A DNA stretch of 64,000 nucleotides from Triglochin maritima (taxonomy: Eukaryota; Streptophyta; Magnoliopsida; Alismatales; Juncaginaceae), in NCBI GenBank assembly GCA_963682175.1, contig OY821771.1:37344201-37408200 (forward strand). The letters are read 5' to 3'. Of this stretch, positions 24,176 to 35,875 are shown one piece after another. Both the position numbers and the translations under genes were made by a program. Below the pieces are notes generated by a model that was not told where the DNA came from, ran no database searches, and saw only the letters and a program-made list of their open reading frames with translations. How positions within the stretch are numbered: the first letter of the stretch is position 1; the number at the start of each line of letters is the position of its first letter.

Positions 24176-24320
24176 TTTGACTGGATCCAGTCAAGAATGT
24201 ATGTAGGCTCCATGTTCACATGTGGGAAAAGAATATAAAGGTTTGGCATCGTTTCATTTCACTTGACAACTTATTCTTTGGTTTGAACTTGTCTGAGTTG
24301 GTGAGAGAGCTCGGAAGAAA

Positions 24321-26957
24321 ATGAAGGATCCACAAAGAAGAGAAGTGAGGCACTACAATCGGTCCGACGCTCCGCGCATGCGGTGGACGGAGGAGCTCCA
24401 CCGTGGCTTTATCGCCGCCGTTGAGTCCCTAGGAGGTCAACACAGTGAGTTCTTCTTCTTCATCAAAATTTTGAAAGTGGTTAATTTTGCCATCCTATCA
24501 TGAATCTAATTTTTTTAGTTCTTCTGAAAAATAAGAGAGGTAGCAATTAGAACCATTATTACCACCTAAAAATGAAATTGGATCAAAAGAAATTAAAGGT
24601 ATAGCCTGATATTATTACTTACTCTCAGATTATGTGTAAATCTAGGGGTGTTAGATATGAAATCAAGATCCACAAAAATATTTGTTTGTTAAGCATTAAA
24701 GCACATGCTTTAATGATATCTCTAGTTGCACCACTTAGTAATATATACGGGTTCAAGAAATCTGAATTTAGTCTTCAAATGATATGCAAAATCAAGATCT
24801 ACCAAAGAAATATCTATCTTCTTAATTATCGATCTTATTACATATACTTCTTAACACCAGTGGTTCACTTTTGAATTGTAGGATCTGTTTAAGAGTCAAC
24901 CTCTTTTTTTAAATTTCTTTTTTTCTCCTCAGAAGCAACACCAAAGAGAATACTACAGCTGATGGATGTCAAGGGATTGAGCGTTTCTCACATCAAAAGC
25001 CATCTCCAGGTGATTTTTAAGACTTGTTAATTTATTTGATAAAAAGTATTCAAACAAATATTAAGGAAACCACCCAAGGACGTTGTAAATTGGATATATA
25101 TCGTATGCATGATATTTTTTGAAACAAACTATTAATACTTTAGTGCTTGCATACTATTGGCCTGGATCTGATTACTTGGAATATTTTTTGACTTGATCGA
25201 TCAGCTAATATGAATGTTCTTATATTAGTATATCTTATATATAAGGTGTTAGTCCACTGCAAGGGATTTAGTACTTAGGATTTTGGTTTAGTTGTTCTGG
25301 TACTCTTCTTATGTTTTAATTTCTTCCTCATTTGCAACTTAAAACTTGACAATTCACTCATATTTTAATTCTTCAAGATCAATTAGTATTAATTTAGCTT
25401 TCCCACAAACAAACCCTTACAAAGAGACCATACCATTGTGGATACTTGCACGTTTTCTATTCCTATATATTTAGTAAGGAGTTAGACCTTTTCAATGGAT
25501 CATATATAATATTTTTGTTTTCGTAGTTGAAAATTTTGATTAGAGTTACGTAGGATATTTGTTGCACAATCACTTGCATCACCTATATATTACTTAATTT
25601 GATCGAGTTACATAACTTATTCAATAATCAATCTTATTTATTAGCATTAATTACTGGAATGACACATGTAATAGCTGATTAACTTGATCTTTTGTTGATC
25701 ATCTCTTGATTTGCCACAGATGTATAGAACAGGTGGTGACAATATTGGAATGTTAAGCTTCCAATCTTTTGCAAATACCAAGAGTAAAAGGAAGAGAAGA
25801 AAACATGAGAACAATGATAGCCACCTGCAACCTCATGTGGAATACCCTCATGTTATAACCTGGTGTGACAACCCTCAACAAAGTTCAATGCCTAGGTATA
25901 AGTTACTTTTATTGTTGCAATTAATTAGATAATTTATTAGCTAGTTAAATTTGAAAGCGCACTTCAACTGAAATTCTGAAAGTAGTTCAGTTAGGAATTC
26001 ATTCGTATGGGATTCTTTGAGAAAATGTAATTAAACTCACTATATATGATAATTGGAAATACCACCTTCACAAACATAACTAATAAATCTCAGGTTAAGA
26101 TGCAAATTTTCAATATTCTACATGACTTGGTTTAAAATTGATAAAAGTTAAAATACTCATGGTATAATCTAAACATGATCAGATGTATAATAGAATATAT
26201 TTTGATGTTTGCACATGATTTTAAACTCCATGTGAATACGTCTTAGTGATAAAATATTATATGAAAATTTTATTGTCGTCGTTCAAATTGATATACATAT
26301 TCGAAGTAGTGATATACAAATCAAATAAGTTATAGACTTGGAATGGTAAATCCTATAATTCAAATTTTATGTAGCATGAATGACAAGGCAACCTTAGTTT
26401 CCACAAATAGTTCCAAGACGATAGTTTAACATTTTATAAAAGCTAATGACATGTTTAATCTCTATATTTAGCTTATTATCGTGGGAGAAACTTGTGAAAG
26501 AATGGGCATCAAAATATGGAGCAAATGAGGCTTCAAATTCCACTCATGAGCATGTTCAACCATGTCCTAAACTCGGAAATACCAAAACAATTCAGGTAAA
26601 TGAACATGAACTCAAAGTTCTCTTTCAAAAAAATTAAATGAAAATTATATATTTTTCTTTTATGTTTAACTAACACGAATTAATTAATACACTATACAGG
26701 ATGAAGAATGCAAGCTAAGTTTGTGGTCATTTAGTAGTGGTGACACCAAGACCCAAAGGCAAGGAGTAGAAGAGAAGAGTGAGACTGCAGGATCAAGCAT
26801 TGAGTTTGATGTCATTAATGATAAAAACAATCTAAATGGTGCTTACACCTCTGATGCCAAAGAAACTCTGGCTGGGTCTGGAAGCCATGCAAATACTCCA
26901 TTTGATGAGAATTATGTTAACTTGGAGTTGTCCATCTCTTCACCCTACTACCAATGA
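24321..26957 (+). CDS. GARP/G2-like MYB transcription factor, five exons
   Basis: Exons 24321-24444, 24933-25009, 25720-25895, 26472-26595 and 26700-26957, all with GT-AG borders and consistent phases, give 759 nt and 252 residues. The single MYB-like B-motif starts at about residue 18 with PRMRWTEELHRGF, continues with ESLGGQHKATPKRILQLM and VKGLSVSHIKSHLQMYR, and ends with the GARP signature SHLQMYR at residues 64-70. The family binds DNA as a plant nuclear regulator. A basic stretch KSKRKRRKH follows and may be a nuclear localisation signal. LELSI at residues 242-246 near the C terminus fits an EAR-type repression motif (LxLxL-like), suggesting a repressor. The closest Arabidopsis relatives are likely the small At2g40260/At2g38300/At2g42660-type genes. 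The exact subfamily is uncertain. Intron positions inside the MYB domain are typical of the family. Confidence 0.92.
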
Positions 26958-27395
26958 CGTCAGAAACAAATGTTTGGACCTCAAATATATCGCTCCTTGT
27001 AAAATTTGTCCCACCAGCTTTACATATGTTAGATTATATTAGAAAAAATGTCACAATTTTGCACATATACATGCACTATAAACTGAAGAGGTAGTCTTAG
27101 TTTATAGTCCTGTGCCTTGTGAGGTCTGTATGATATATATAAAAAAGTGTGGAAGGTATAGCATAAATGTGGAAAACTATTTTGGGTTGATGAGATATAT
27201 ATGCGTTTCAAAATTGTAAATACTGGGTGTTTTCGATAGTCTAGTTGTGGTTATATTAATTATGTTTTTTCTTTCTACTTAACTCTTCTTAAAGCCATTT
27301 TTTTGTAAAGTCAAGATGCACTTTTTTCTTTAACAGTGCATGCCATGATTTGCACACAAAAAAATATATCCCGTTGGTTCTTGGGCTATTGAACT
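26958..27395. other. GARP gene 3' flank
   Basis: AT-rich presumed 3' untranslated region and spacer. No other gene. Confidence 0.5.
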
Positions 27396-27794
27396 TGTGA
27401 GAACCTAATCCTTTTGATTAAGGTTAATTAGGTTTAAGAACTTTAACCCTATTTTGGTGGAGCTTGTGAAAACAAAACCCAACTCATTTCTTCTTTTTTT
27501 CTTTCTTCTCTCTTTCCCTCAACTCTTTCTCTCAACTCTTTCTCTCTCTCACCTGTAGTTCGACAGCAAGGAAGGGAGGAGAAGCGGGTGCACCGGCAAG
27601 TCGAGATCGTCGTTTCGCCGGAGAAAGCTCCTTGACGTGGAATCGATCGTTGTTGTTCTTCTGAAGTTTTTTCAAGCATCCAAGGTATGTCAAGCATTAC
27701 TTTTACGTTCACCTAAGCTTGTGTGAGTGTTTGAGTGTTCGACGGTAGACCGAATGACTCGTCGGAATAGTACAGCAGAATTTCTGCTCTGTTT

Positions 27795-28374
27795 CGGTCG
27801 ACCGGTGCTCGATTCAGTCGACCGGTTATAGTGTAATTTGGGCGTTCTTTCTCGCACCGGTCGAACGATACCTTGGGTGGTCGACCAATTGTACATTTGA
27901 GCGAGAAGATGAAGGCCCTGGGTGCTTTCGGTCGACCGGGTCCCCTTTGTCGTTCGACCGAACGCACTGTAGTATGTCGGTTGGGAGCGTTGACCATCTA
28001 AACGGTCGACCACCGCTTTGACCAGTCCGACCGGATGTACTATTTTAAGTCGGTTGGGGGTGTAGATTTCTAAACGGTCGACCGCCTTGAGATCCCGTTC
28101 GACCGATGACTTAAGTAGGGTTCGACCGATTCATATTTCGGTCGACCGACAATGACTTAGAGGAATGTTGAAGTCCCTGATGTTTTTCGGTCGACCGTTG
28201 GGGATGTGTTATTTAATATTATTTTATGGCGTAGACCTTCTAAACGATCGACCGTCCAGAGACTTTTGTTTGACTGTTTGATGTTTGTTTGGTTCGACCG
28301 TTGGATTGTGGTTCGAACCAATTACCGGTTTTAACGACCAACCGGTCGATCGTACGACCTTCTTCGGTCGACCG
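27795..28374. repeat. CGGTCGACCG palindrome array 2
   Basis: Six exact decamers (first 27795-27804, last 28365-28374) among about ten variants such as GGTTCGACCG and GGTCGATCG. Confidence 0.9.
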
Positions 28375-28555
28375 TTGGAACCCAGTAATTATATGTTTGT
28401 TTTATGAGCACATTTGGTGCGTGGGTTGCATTTACGGTTTATGTTTCCATGATATGACATGTGCATTGAGACCTAGGTAGTAAACTTGTGGGACCATATT
28501 CCATTTTGCATGATCTATATGATATGGCTCTACGGAGCATGATGACTGTCGGCCT

Positions 28556-28735
28556 GTGTGGCGACATAGATGACCTTAGCCTTTGTGGAGAAAGAGACGA
28601 CCTTAGCCTTTGTGGTGAAGGAGATGACATTAGCCTGTGTGGCGACGGAGATGACTGTTAGCCCTTGTGCAACAGAGTTCTGTGTCTTAGCCTGTGTGGT
28701 GACGGAGATGACCTACCGATGTTGTTCCGGCGGAT
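28556..28735 (+). repeat. Imperfect minisatellite, unit about 30 bp
   Basis: Five or so units containing TTAGCCT-GTGTGG-GACGGAGATGAC, e.g. CCTTAGCCTTTGTGG and ATTAGCCTGTGTGGCGACGG. The related solo LTRs have comparable but diverged repeats at the corresponding place (gatgctgtgccgg near 61860-61970; cacaacatcggacgg near 12800-13000). Confidence 0.7.
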
Positions 28736-29426
28736 TGATCGTCCAACTATGGCACAACTGGTGAGTATGACCGACCAGAGTGACGGCTCTGGCGGATTGT
28801 GGTCTTCAACCACTGATCAGATCTGATGATGACTCAGAAGTGTGTGTGACTCTCACCGAACCCATATGACTAGTGTAGTTGCGAGTGGAGGTGTGTCGCG
28901 TACTTTCCGTATGACCGCATGTGCCTGCGGTGGGTATCTACGAATGTCCAAAACTAGACGTATGACTAATGAATCCCGGTTGGGGAAATGAGTGTTATGA
29001 CTTGTGACCTGATGACCCGATTTGGGAATGTTTTATTATGATTTGTGTTGGCATGATACTAGTATGATAGGTCATTCATTGCATGTACATGTAGGTGAGT
29101 TTGACATACGGGGGTTCCTTATGGAAACTCACGGCATTGTTGTTTTATTTCAGGTTCCCCTTCAGGAGTTGTTTGGGTGGTGACTGAGGACGAGTGCATT
29201 TTGGAGTCGGGTCCTCGTGTCTATTTTGAGGTTATTATGACTACTTGTATATCTGTATATTGTATTTTGATGTAGTCATTCTTTTGACAACTCCTGTATA
29301 CAGTGCAGCATCATATATTATATGTATATTTTCGAGTAATGTTCCCTGGGTTGATGTTGATATCTTTTGATTATCCTTTATTAAAAGTTTAAGATTTTCC
29401 ACTGTTTTGGGAGACGTTACAGAACT

Positions 29427-29691
29427 ATCTCTCAAAATTCAGCTACAAGACACTTATCAAATTTGTGGTCTTAAAAATATCAAAGCTTTATGTGTATTAC
29501 ATTCACTTTGTCAATTAATAAAAAAAATTACAAACACTATCAAAATAATAAATGTTTGATTTATTAATCCAATTAGACATCACTCATGTAACATTTTTAA
29601 TTAATGTGTTCATTGTTTGCATTTAAAACCAATGAGCATCAGAGATTGGAAATTAACCAAGCTATTCTGGTGAAATATGTGTTCCAATAGC
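29427..29691. other. Unassigned spacer
   Basis: AT-rich DNA between the solo LTR and the next repeat. Confidence 0.4.
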
Positions 29692-30226
29692 TAGGGTTGG
29701 CAAATTCGTGTTTCGTGTCGTGTTTGACACAAACACGAATTATTTTTACTCAACCCGAACACGAATTAATAAGAAATATGCGACACGAACACGAACACGA
29801 AGATCTAATCTTAAACCCGAACACGAATTCGGTAACCCGAACACGACCCACATTGACACGAATTCATTTTTGTAACCCGAATAATTCGAACTGACTTTTT
29901 TGACACGAATTTTTACAGACCCGAATTAACCTGAACACAAAATAACTTGTTTGACACCAATTATGACATGTTTGACACAAATTTACACAAACACGAATTA
30001 ACCCGAACACGAAGTAGCATGTTTGACACGAATTACACGAAACATGAACCCAACCCGAATTGCAGTTCCTGTTATTCGTGTCAACACGAATTACACAAAA
30101 TACGAACTCAACCCGAATTGCAGTTCGTGTTATTCGTGTCACCCGAATTACACGAAACACGAAATACTCCAACCCGAACCCGACCCGAATTACACAAAAC
30201 ACGAAATACTCCAACCCGAACCCGAC
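29692..30226. mobile_element. hAT-like repeat, left end only, CACGAAT-rich
   Basis: Starts TAGGGTTGGCAAATTCGTG, a hAT-like terminus, and then consists of ACCCGAACACGAAT-type words in both orientations. No matching right end (which should read ...TTGCCAACCCTA) and no 8-bp duplication were found. The last part is a 42-bp tandem duplication (30141-30182, 30183-30224, one mismatch). It stops abruptly where the MULE GC-rich block begins. Frames across it (such as 29947-30453) are repeat translations. Confidence 0.55.
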
Positions 30227-30228
30227 CC

Positions 30229-30393
30229 AACGAGGGGGCGGCCGCCGGAACCGCCTCCCCCTTAGGGGAGGCGGTTCCCGCGGCCACCCGATCGTTGGGT
30301 TGGCCAGCTCCCGCGGACGCCCGACCCCAGGACCCGACGTCTGCGGGAGACGTCTCCCACGTACGTAGGGTAGGCGTCTCCTGTAGACGCCCC
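30229..30393. repeat. GC-rich hairpin block, left side of MULE
   Basis: Contains the inverted repeat GGAACCGCCTCCCC / GGGGAGGCGGTTCC (30248-30279) and several GACGCC and GGCGTC words. By comparison with the short copy this is the first intron of the PMD gene. Confidence 0.7.
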
Positions 30394-30695
30394 GAAATTT
30401 TTTTAATTTTTTTTAAATTGTTTTTAAATTGTGATAAAATTAAAATAAATTGAATATTATGTTAATAATGAGTTAAATTAGTTTAGTAAATCGTTTATTG
30501 ATTATAAATTGTGATAATTAATAAATAAATCGCTAAATAATTTGATTATTATGTTAGTAATTAGTTGTGTATGATTTTAGTAAAATATTATTGATTAATT
30601 GTGATAATTGCTAAATAAATCGATTATTAAGTTAATAATTAGTTTAATTATTTTAGTAAATCAATTAATAAATTTTTATTTTTAAAATTAAATTA

Positions 30696-31636
30696 ATAGT
30701 TATCGGGTTACCGTGGAGGAAAAGGGAAATCGATTCCCTTACGCGCGATACGTAGTATAGAAGACGAGTCAGGTCCTCGTCATCCACGTACACGTGGTAT
30801 TTCTGCTTCAGTTAGGAGAGAGAGAGTTGTTACGTCGTCAGACACCTGGAGATTCTTTCGACGACGAGGATGATTCAGATGAGGTGAGGAGTCACGATGA
30901 GAGTGACGATGGGGGCCGATACGACTTGGGGCCACAGGAGACGGCAGTACATCAGTCCGGTCGAGGACGGGGGCGACACGGTTTGTGACCAGTTATTCGA
31001 GTTCGTGCACTGCAGACGCCTGGGCTCAGAAGAAGAATAGGGGTGATGACGAGTCTTGGATCGTCACGGATATTATACCCGGTGGTCATGTTGATGGCAG
31101 CCTCATTCCGAGTTTCGGAGGCCACGTCGCAAAACGCATCTGGGATGGCGAGGAGCGGAAGGTTTTGAAGTGCCATAATCGGCACAGAGCCTATACGACA
31201 TTGCAGGCATGGCGTTCAATGATGACTGAGGATCTGACGACGACCGTGGTTGACAATGGATTGGGTCACTTGTCGTACAACATGTTTTCCTGCATCTACA
31301 TGTCGTTGATTTTGGCATTCGTGGAGCGGTGGCAGCCTGACAGTAACACTTTCCACTTGCCGTTCGGAGAGATGACGATCATGTTGCATGACGTCTTTCA
31401 GATTCTGCACATTCCTGTTGAGGGTCCCATGGTCAGTGCGCAGGCGCCGACATCTGAGCTGAAGTTATATGTATCTGAGTTGCTGGGTGTCAGCCTGGAG
31501 GGTCTTGGGCGGGATAGCTCATTTTGGAGTGGAGGTGGTGTTAGTATCGATGCTGTGGACGAGTGTTGCAGACGGGGGCGACCACCACGGACTGAGGATA
31601 CGCAGATGACTGCTTATCTCTTCTTACTGCTAGGTG
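30696..31636 (+). pseudogene. PMD (plant mobile domain, MAIN-like) gene, 5' part
   Basis: A likely exon starts after the acceptor AATTAATAG at about 30695 and reads GGKGKSIPLRAIRS, then DSFDDEDDSDEVR, then SFGGHVAKRIWDGEERKVLK and later LPFGEMTIMLHDVFQILHI and PVEGPMV. The FGEMTxTLxDV phrase and the spacing are the signature of the plant mobile domain (PF10536), found in MAIN-like host genes and in MULE or gypsy elements. The reading frame changes near 30836 and again near 30985, and translation breaks off at 31636 after YLFLLLGV, where the gypsy fragment begins. It is a broken element-borne copy, not a host MAIN gene. Confidence 0.8.
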
Positions 31637-31643
31637 TGACAAC

Positions 31644-32939
31644 ATGGACAAGATATTAGAGGTGTTTAAGCAAGTGAAGGTTAACATCCCCTTGTTGGAT
31701 GTCATCCAACAAATACCTCAATATGCCAAAGTGTTGAAGGATCTCTGCACAACCAAGAGGAAGACCAATGTTCCTAAGAAAGCATTCTTGGCTGCAAATA
31801 TCAGCTCACTTTTGTCCAATCCCACCTACACAAAATACAAGGACCCGGGGTGTCCTACTATTCAGTGTACGATAGGGGACACTAGAATGAGCAATGTTTT
31901 GCTTGATTTAGGATCAGCGGTCAACCTCCTCCAATTCTCTGTTTATCAACAGTTGAACTTGGGAGAATTGAAACCAACTAAGATCACCCTCCAATTAGCG
32001 GATAGATCCATTCGTATTCCCATGGGGATTATCGAGGACGTGCTTATCAAAGTTGGAGATTTTATATTTCCAGTCGATTTTGTTGTCCTCGATACCAATC
32101 CTGTTGCGAACACCCACTCTAAAATACCTTTGATTTTGGGTAGACCATTTTTGACAACCTCCAATGCCTTGATTAATTGTAGAAATGGTCTCATGAAGCT
32201 CTCATTCGGTAACATGAGTGTCGAGTTTCATGTGTTCAACTCTGGTAAGCAACAGGAACCCATGGATGAACCTTTAAATCTAAATCTCATCCGCCAATCG
32301 GAGAAAGCACCACAAAATCAACGAACACCCTTAACCCCAATGCAATCCATTGAGAATGTTCGTGGGCCCAGCGAAAACTCATTGCATGTCTTCGCAATGC
32401 AACAGAGTGAGCTGACCTCGAATATGAATGTCCAAAGGGAGTGTTCGTTGCATGATTCAGTTGAGAGTACTAGTGAGAGTGAGACACCTCATTATATGCC
32501 TATACCAGAAAGTGTCTCTACCTCATGTCCCAGGGCCATTGAGCCATTTGAGCTTCATATTGACTCCAACAAGGACCCACCTATGATCGAGCTTATGCTT
32601 GATGATCTAAATGATGGTGGGAGGTCCTTGTTGGATGACTTGGGGAGAAGCCCCATTCTTAGTGATGTAAGTCTGCTGCATCCATCGAATGAGCCTGAGG
32701 AACTCATTTCGATGCACCCGCCTAGTGGTTGGAGGGTTTTCTTCGATGAGCAATTAAACCCTAGTGAGGCAACACAACTTCAATCTTTGTTGCCCACACC
32801 CAACCAATATCATGAGGGGTTCGAGCCTTTCAGCTTTGACCTTTCACCCCTCATGACACCTCAGAGTACCAGTAGAGTTTGCCCATCTTGGCAAGTCTCT
32901 GGTCCTCATGACTTGATGTTCTCATTTGATGTTCCTTGA
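31644..32939 (+). pseudogene. Gypsy gag-protease fragment
   Basis: 431 codons, partial at the N terminus. It opens with KVNIPLLDVIQQIPQYAK, a phrase typical of Athila/Tat-type gag ends, and contains an aspartic protease: LDLGSAVNLL (active-site D), LQLADRSIRIP, PVDFVVLDTN and the closing ILGRPFL followed by ALINCRNGLMKLSFGN. The usual active-site wording in this group is DLGAS; here A and S are swapped. After about residue 200 it is low-complexity acidic text ending FDVP-stop, without the RT that normally follows. Confidence 0.8.
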
Positions 32940-34491
32940 CCAGATGATTATGAGAATATCTTGGTTGATGTATATATCTTGTAAAAAAAGACAAAAAAAG
33001 AAAAAAAGTGTGTAATAAAAGACTCCTTCAGTGAGCATCGATTGTTGTGGGCCCCAACCCTTGTGTACTTGGGCCCAATCTCTTCACGTATTTATCTCCC
33101 TTCTTCAGCTTCTCACAGGTTTTGAGGGAATTTGGGTTTGTGTCCATCAACATGACCCTGAACGTCCCTTTGTACTTCATGTTGGTGAGATCTTTCCTTT
33201 TTCATGCATGTATCCATGTAGTATCTTGTTCACATTCATTGAGGACAATGCATGAAGTAGGTGTGGGGGGGTGTTTTACGTGTGTACATAGTCGAGTCTT
33301 TTTCCTTTGGTTTTATTTTCTTTTGTTTGTACTGCTAGGGTCATGTTAGTGTGCCGCATTTAACATTGATATATCTGCTTGCCATGATCCTTGGGTGACT
33401 TTAAAATTTTCACATTTCTTTCAAAATCTTCATGTGTTTGTGAAAGAAAATATTTTTGTAGGTTTTGCGTGTGTTTAGCATGTGCAAAACCGTTGAGAGG
33501 CAAAGTAAAAAGAAAGCTCCCAAAATTGTCTTGAACTTGATGCATTAGGATTTCTAGTTTACTGGATTTAGGTCTTATCGAGTCGTTAGGATGCACCCCG
33601 GTTTTCCCTCGGGGGGCGTGTAATCATAGGGTTTCAGTACTCAAACATTTAAAGAAGTCCACCCTGAACCTAGTGAGTCAAATAATTCGTGTCTTTTAGT
33701 ATAAGGAAGTTTGTCGTAGTCAAGGGCCCTTAATCTATTTTTGTGAAACTTAAGTGTAGGGGTTTTGGTTCCCACGTAGATAAATAAATAAGTGGTGTTC
33801 TCTCTTCTCGCACGGCTCCTATCACTCGGGAAAGTAGGTCTGAGGGGACTTTGTGCCTGGTGCTTTCGAGTCATCTGACTTGGGATGCGCCGACCGAACC
33901 CCCGTTACACGGGTGGTAGGGATCACCCTATGTGGAGATTTGGGGAAGGTGTACGTGATAGTGTAAGTCCTCATGGGCAATGATGCACGAAACCTTACCC
34001 TAGGAGAATCAAAAACCAACCAATAAAATGCTCCAAAGAAAAAGAAAAAAAAAGAAAAAAAAGAGTCAAATAAGAACCAAAATGGACTTTACACATTGTA
34101 TCACATTCAGAAGTTAAGGTTGCCCATGTCTTTCACTTAAGTTCTTAACTAACTCTCACGAATAACTCATTAGGCTAGGTGTGTGGACCGATTACATATA
34201 TAGAGTCGACCCGTAGTATTACCACGTCCCATGATCGACAATATGAGTCCAACGAGTGGTGTAGCTAGATTGAATAATGCATCTTGTTCGGATTTTGTGG
34301 GTATATCCGCTGAAAACCCTCAGGAGACAACACTCCTCCTCCTTGGCGACAAGGAGGTTTAACGGCTTGTTGCACGTGCTAGGTGCAACCGTGATTCCTA
34401 CGAAAGTGAGTTAGGATTTCTTGTTTTTTTCGCATGCTTTTCTCTTTCTTTGTTTTGCTCGGGACTAGCAAAAGTTAGGTGTGGGGGTATT
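32940..34491 (+). other. Gypsy 3' untranslated region
   Basis: Noncoding part of the gypsy fragment. Contains a purine tract GTAGGTGTGGGGGGGTG near 33256 and a second one, GGTGTGGGGGTATT, just before the LTR. No gene. Confidence 0.6.
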
Positions 34492-35875
34492 TGATTGACA
34501 TCATTTCATGCTCATATTTGTATCTTATATCCATGATCTTTCACCTAAACAATGCTATGTTACGAGTTTTATGTTTAGTTTTCAGGAATAATTAGGTTTG
34601 AAGAGATAAAGCATAAAAGAACCCAAAAGATGTGAAAAAGGACTGGATTGTGAGATCTGGGGTCCAAGATGCAAGAGAGAAGGACCTGAACGCAAAACAG
34701 AGGGACCTAAGAGCAAAACAAAATACTTCACACCATCATGGGGAGTATTTTAGCAATTGGATTCGGGTCGGAGCTCCAACAAACCAACCAAATGCATCCA
34801 AGACCAACAAACACTTCAAGCAAAGCCCACAAAGAAAACCAAACGGATCTAAACCATATAGACCGCCAATTGGCGGTCCAGATGGCCCAGAATCCGTTTA
34901 GTTTTCTGTAGCACGTGTATTAGTGTATGCTTAGTGTATTTTTGGTATTGGTTTAGTCCCACATCGGGGGATTGTCCCGGATTAGCTTTTTCCATGCCTA
35001 TAAATAGAACTCTTCACCTCCTATTGTAATCACTCCATATTTTAAGTGACTATTCTTCCTACTAGAAGTGAGGCCTTGAAGCACACACTAAAGTAGGAGG
35101 ATGCTACTTTTAATGTGAGTCATTTTATCAATAAAGTTTTGTGTTTATTTCATTGTTTGTTTTATTGTTTGTGCATGTTTTAGTTTAATCGTCTTTTAAT
35201 TCTAGCTTAGTTTTAATATGCTTTCTTTCCATAGTTTAATAATTAGTGTAATGTTTAGTGAGTAGTTCCATCCCCTTTGGGGGGTGGAGTAGATGTACAT
35301 ACATGCATTAGAGAATGTGATGAATGCTTTAATTTCAATGTGTTGATTAAACATGAATGTATGCTTGCTTTTTTAGGATAGAATTTACAACTTGATGAGT
35401 TTTGCCAAAATGATTAGACACCTCTCATGCTTGTTTAGGTCCTGAAATAAACACCTTGCATATGTAAATGATAATCAACTAAGTTGGTGAATAGATTGAT
35501 AGGTTTTGCCATAACATTTAGACACTTCCTATGCTTGATAAACACTACCTTCATGTGCTTAAAGAATGTATTCTACACCCACCTCTTTGCATGTGTGCAC
35601 TCACTCCACCCCTTAGGGGTTTTCCCATTTCTGTATTCCAGCATTCTTCCTTTGTTCTTAGTTTAGTTGTTATTTCATCGTTTGTTTGTTTCGTTTGCAT
35701 TTCATACTTCTTAGTGTAGCGTAGTCTAGGTTAGCGTAACCAACTCTCTTCTCCATTTTTTCCGCCACTTGATTTCGTGCAAACAAGAGGCTACTCACCT
35801 CCCTGAGGACGACCCGTACTTGCCACCGCTTCATCGCGGTCGTGCACTTGCGGTAGAAATATAAAACGTTCAACA
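34492..35875 (+). repeat. Gypsy 3' LTR
   Basis: About 1.38 kb, TGATTGACATC start set by the adjacent purine tract, end at GTTCAACA inferred from where PMD-coding sequence resumes. No second copy in the window to confirm the borders. Confidence 0.6.
34956..35006 (+). promoter_or_regulatory. snRNA-type USE plus TATA in the gypsy LTR
   Basis: GTCCCACATCG (34956-34966) is an exact match to the plant U-snRNA upstream sequence element RTCCCACATCG. TATAAATA follows at 34999-35006, 32 bp after it, close to the spacing of Pol II-type plant snRNA promoters. Whether it works as a promoter in this LTR is unknown. Confidence 0.5.

Larger units (their letters stand above)
22288..24320. other. Intergenic DNA and GARP gene upstream region
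   Basis: No gene seen. Contains the G homopolymer at 22432 and a TATA-like TATATATAT at 24167-24175 about 150 bp before the GARP start codon. Confidence 0.5.
27396..29421 (+). repeat. Solo LTR with CGGTCGACCG array (TSD gaact)
   Basis: 2026 bp, starts TGTGAGAACC and ends GAGACGTTACA. A perfect 5-bp duplication GAACT (27391-27395, 29422-29426) and the lack of any interior show a solo LTR left by LTR-LTR recombination. It is a diverged relative of 60453-62639: both share a CT-rich tract early on, the CGGTCGACCG array, ACTAGTATGATAGGT, CATACGGGG, and GGTGACtGAGGACG before the end. The GTTACA end and size suggest a Ty3/gypsy family. No coding capacity. Confidence 0.92.
31637..35875 (+). mobile_element. 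5'-truncated Ty3/gypsy (Athila-like) fragment
   Basis: Begins inside a gag-protease coding sequence, runs through the 3' untranslated region with two GTGTGGGGG-type purine tracts (near 33255 and 34480), and ends with one LTR (34492-35875). No 5' LTR, primer-binding site, RT or integrase. It is embedded in the PMD gene. The PMD text on the two sides is not contiguous, so part of the host element was lost at the junction. Confidence 0.75.

Noticed and set aside
29947..30453. 168-codon frame as a gene
   Set aside because: Translation of the CACGAAT-word repeat (NPNPTRITQNTK repeated) and the adjoining MULE GC block.
30985..31659. Functional host MAIN-like gene
   Set aside because: Frame breaks, loss of the central domain and position inside a MULE show an element-borne relic.
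31644..32939. Intact host aspartic protease gene
   Set aside because: Sequence phrases are those of gypsy gag-protease, it is partial at the N terminus and is followed by an LTR.
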